Shown here: in pieces, positions 63,143-64,000 of the stretch | Numbering within the stretch: position 1 is the first letter of the stretch | Layout of the letters: the number at the start of each line of letters is the position of its first letter | Assembly: GCA_016869555.1 (NCBI GenBank) | Contig: VGDY01000001.1 | Coordinates: 44,452 to 108,451, forward strand | Length of the DNA: 64,000 bases | Reading direction: 5' to 3' | Source: Alphaproteobacteria bacterium | GTDB taxonomy: Bacteria; Pseudomonadota; Alphaproteobacteria; Rhizobiales; Beijerinckiaceae | Translations under genes and position numbers: made by a program | Notes under the pieces: model-generated | What the model saw: only the letters and a program-made list of their open reading frames with translations | Databases searched by the model: none | Told to the model about the DNA's origin: nothing

Positions 63143-63165
63143 CGTTAACGTTAACGAATGATTAA
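63143..63165 (-). promoter_or_regulatory. CtrA-type box and 14-base palindrome upstream of minC
   Basis: TTAA at 63151-63154 and TTAA at 63162-63165 are separated by 7 bases, the CtrA consensus TTAA-N7-TTAA of alphaproteobacteria. A perfect palindrome cgttaacgttaacg (63143-63156) overlaps it. The site is 24-46 bases before the minC start, where a regulator could control the operon. Confidence 0.55.
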
Positions 63166-63207
63166 GGCGCGCGCGGAATTCGGCGAATATCGCGGCTTAT
63201 TAAGAGA

Positions 63208-63828
63208 TTATGCCGGCGCGGCTTTGGCGCGCGCCGCGGCGCGCTCCATCACCCCTTGCGCCGCGCTATCGAGCAAAAGCGCGGGATCGGCGCTTTTGAC
63301 CGGATCGAAATGACCGGAGATGGCGAGCATCGCGACGCCATGCGCGAGCGACCAGATTTGCAGCGCCGCGTAACGCGCGCCTTGGGCCGGCGCGCCGGCC
63401 TGCTGCAGCCAGGCGACGACCGCGCGCCAGAGGATTTCGAGCGCATGATCGGCGGCGCCGCCCGCGCCCGGATCGGCGAGCGTCTGCGCCTGTCCGAACA
63501 TCGCGGCGTAAAGTCCGGGTTCGTCCTGCGCGAATTTCAGATAGGCGGCGCACATCGCCCGCAGCGCGCTTTTGGCGTCGGGCCGGCCTTCGTCCCATGC
63601 CGTTTCAATTCGCGCGCCGAAGGTCTCGAAGCCGCGGCGCGCCAGTTCGCTGATCAGCGCGTCGCGCCCGCTGAAATGACGATAGGGCGCGGCGGGCGAC
63701 ACCCCGGCGCGGCGCGCGGCCTCGGTTAGAGTCAGCGCCGCCGGCCCGCCTTCGGTGAGAATCTCCAGCGCGGCGTCAATCAGCGCCTGCTTGAGCGATC
63801 CGTGGTGGTAGCCGCGCTTATTCTGCAT
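63208..63828 (-). CDS. TetR/AcrR-family transcriptional regulator
   Basis: Protein of 206 residues. DNA-binding domain (about 10-55) with IDAALEILTEGGPAALTLTEAARRAGVSPAAPYRHFSGRDAL reading as a TetR HTH. The C-terminal ligand domain is of the WHG type (AMCAAYLKFAQDEPGLYAAMFG). ATG 63828. Its target is unknown; no divergent gene is visible because an IS element occupies the right side. Confidence 0.9.
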   Translation of the reverse strand: MQNKRGYHHGSLKQALIDAALEILTEGGPAALTLTEAARRAGVSPAAPYRHFSGRDALISELARRGFETFGARIETAWDEGRPDAKSALRAMCAAYLKFAQDEPGLYAAMFGQAQTLADPGAGGAADHALEILWRAVVAWLQQAGAPAQGARYAALQIWSLAHGVAMLAISGHFDPVKSADPALLLDSAAQGVMERAAARAKAAPA

Positions 63829-63875
63829 CTGTCACTCGGCGCGGGGCCGACGCCGTCGCGCGTGCCGGAAAGCTA

Positions 63876-64000
63876 GAGCGTTTTGCATTTAGCTATCTGC
63901 ATATCCTGCGTTTACGAGGTAGTTGGCGCACTCATCTGGCGTGAAGGTGGTCAGGATTTGGGCGATTGCGTCGCTGACGGCGTCGATTGATCGCGCGCAG
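63876..64000 (-). mobile_element. one end of an IS630-family element, truncated by window edge
   Basis: The segment begins gagcgttttgcattt next to a TA dinucleotide (63874-63875), consistent with IS630/Tc1-mariner insertion at TA, and contains the end of an IS630-type transposase. The other end lies outside the window, so the terminal inverted repeat cannot be confirmed. Confidence 0.6.
63889..64000 (-). CDS. IS630-family transposase, C-terminal end only
   Basis: The last 36 codons before the stop (TAA at 63891-63889) read IDAVSDAIAQILTTFTPDECANYLVNAGYADS, which matches the C-terminus of IS630 transposases (FTPxECANYxxNAGY). The catalytic DDE residues lie beyond the window. Whether the element is intact cannot be told. 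Confidence 0.75.
   Translation of the reverse strand, partial: CARSIDAVSDAIAQILTTFTPDECANYLVNAGYADS

Overview
The window is GC-rich chromosomal DNA, about two-thirds G+C by eye, from an alphaproteobacterium, most likely of the Hyphomicrobiales. Supporting marks are the DUF6460, DUF2852 and extensin-like small genes, a minCDE operon with a CtrA-type box upstream, a HicB-type antitoxin relic, an Mla system with a STAS-fused permease, and frequent GTGA/ATGA/TGATG gene junctions. A Methylocystis- or Methylosinus-like methanotroph is possible, but that is only an impression. No rRNA, tRNA or CRISPR array was seen.

Layout. 0-1.3 kb: the start of a leftward Mla lipid-transport operon (STAS-MlaE, then a truncated MlaF). 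1.5-10.6 kb: rightward housekeeping and transport genes, namely a dipeptide epimerase, a NodT/HlyD efflux pair without an inner-membrane pump, and a tightly coupled H+-ATPase / PPK2 / MFS-transporter cluster. 10.6-47.7 kb: a large surface-polysaccharide locus. It opens with a PHP-type phosphatase, an ICMT-like methyltransferase and an O-antigen ligase-like protein, then a specialised NusG paralogue (RfaH type). A perfect 12-base match to the enterobacterial ops element lies in the leader between the NusG-like gene and the long rightward operon. That operon encodes an asparagine synthase-like amidotransferase, Wzm/Wzt ABC exporter, many GT2/GT4/GT9 glycosyltransferases, FkbM, TylF and other methyltransferases, GalE, an acyltransferase, a Wzy-like membrane protein, HldE and HldD (ADP-heptose), a carbamoyltransferase, UDP-xylose synthase (opposite strand), GDP-fucose synthase and a WcaJ-type initiating transferase. 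The tract from inside wzt to about 23.5 kb is visibly AT-richer than its flanks and looks like an exchanged serotype cassette.

47.7-51.2 kb: a TonB-dependent receptor fused to a second, Omp25-like beta-barrel. 51.6-55.1 kb: a compact leftward three-gene operon (MerR-like HTH protein, gamma-class N6-adenine DNA methyltransferase, PIN nuclease) with overlapping stop/start codons and tandem operator-like sites in front. It is the best candidate here for an undescribed defence or phase-control system. 55.4-61 kb: CNNM/CBS protein, small heat-shock protein, small membrane/exported proteins, a decayed hicBA module, an extensin-like lipoprotein and DUF2852. 61.2-63.1 kb: minCDE with a probable intrinsic terminator behind it. 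63.2-64 kb: a TetR regulator and the end of an IS630-family transposase that runs out of the window.

The polysaccharide genes probably work as one programme: nucleotide sugars (UDP-Gal, UDP-Xyl, GDP-Fuc, ADP-heptose) are made locally, assembled by the glycosyltransferases on a lipid begun by the WcaJ-like enzyme, decorated by methyl, acyl and carbamoyl groups, and exported by Wzm/Wzt and/or a Wzy-dependent route. The NusG paralogue and its ops-like sites would keep RNA polymerase going through the long transcript. Functions are assigned by motif reading only; no database search was run.
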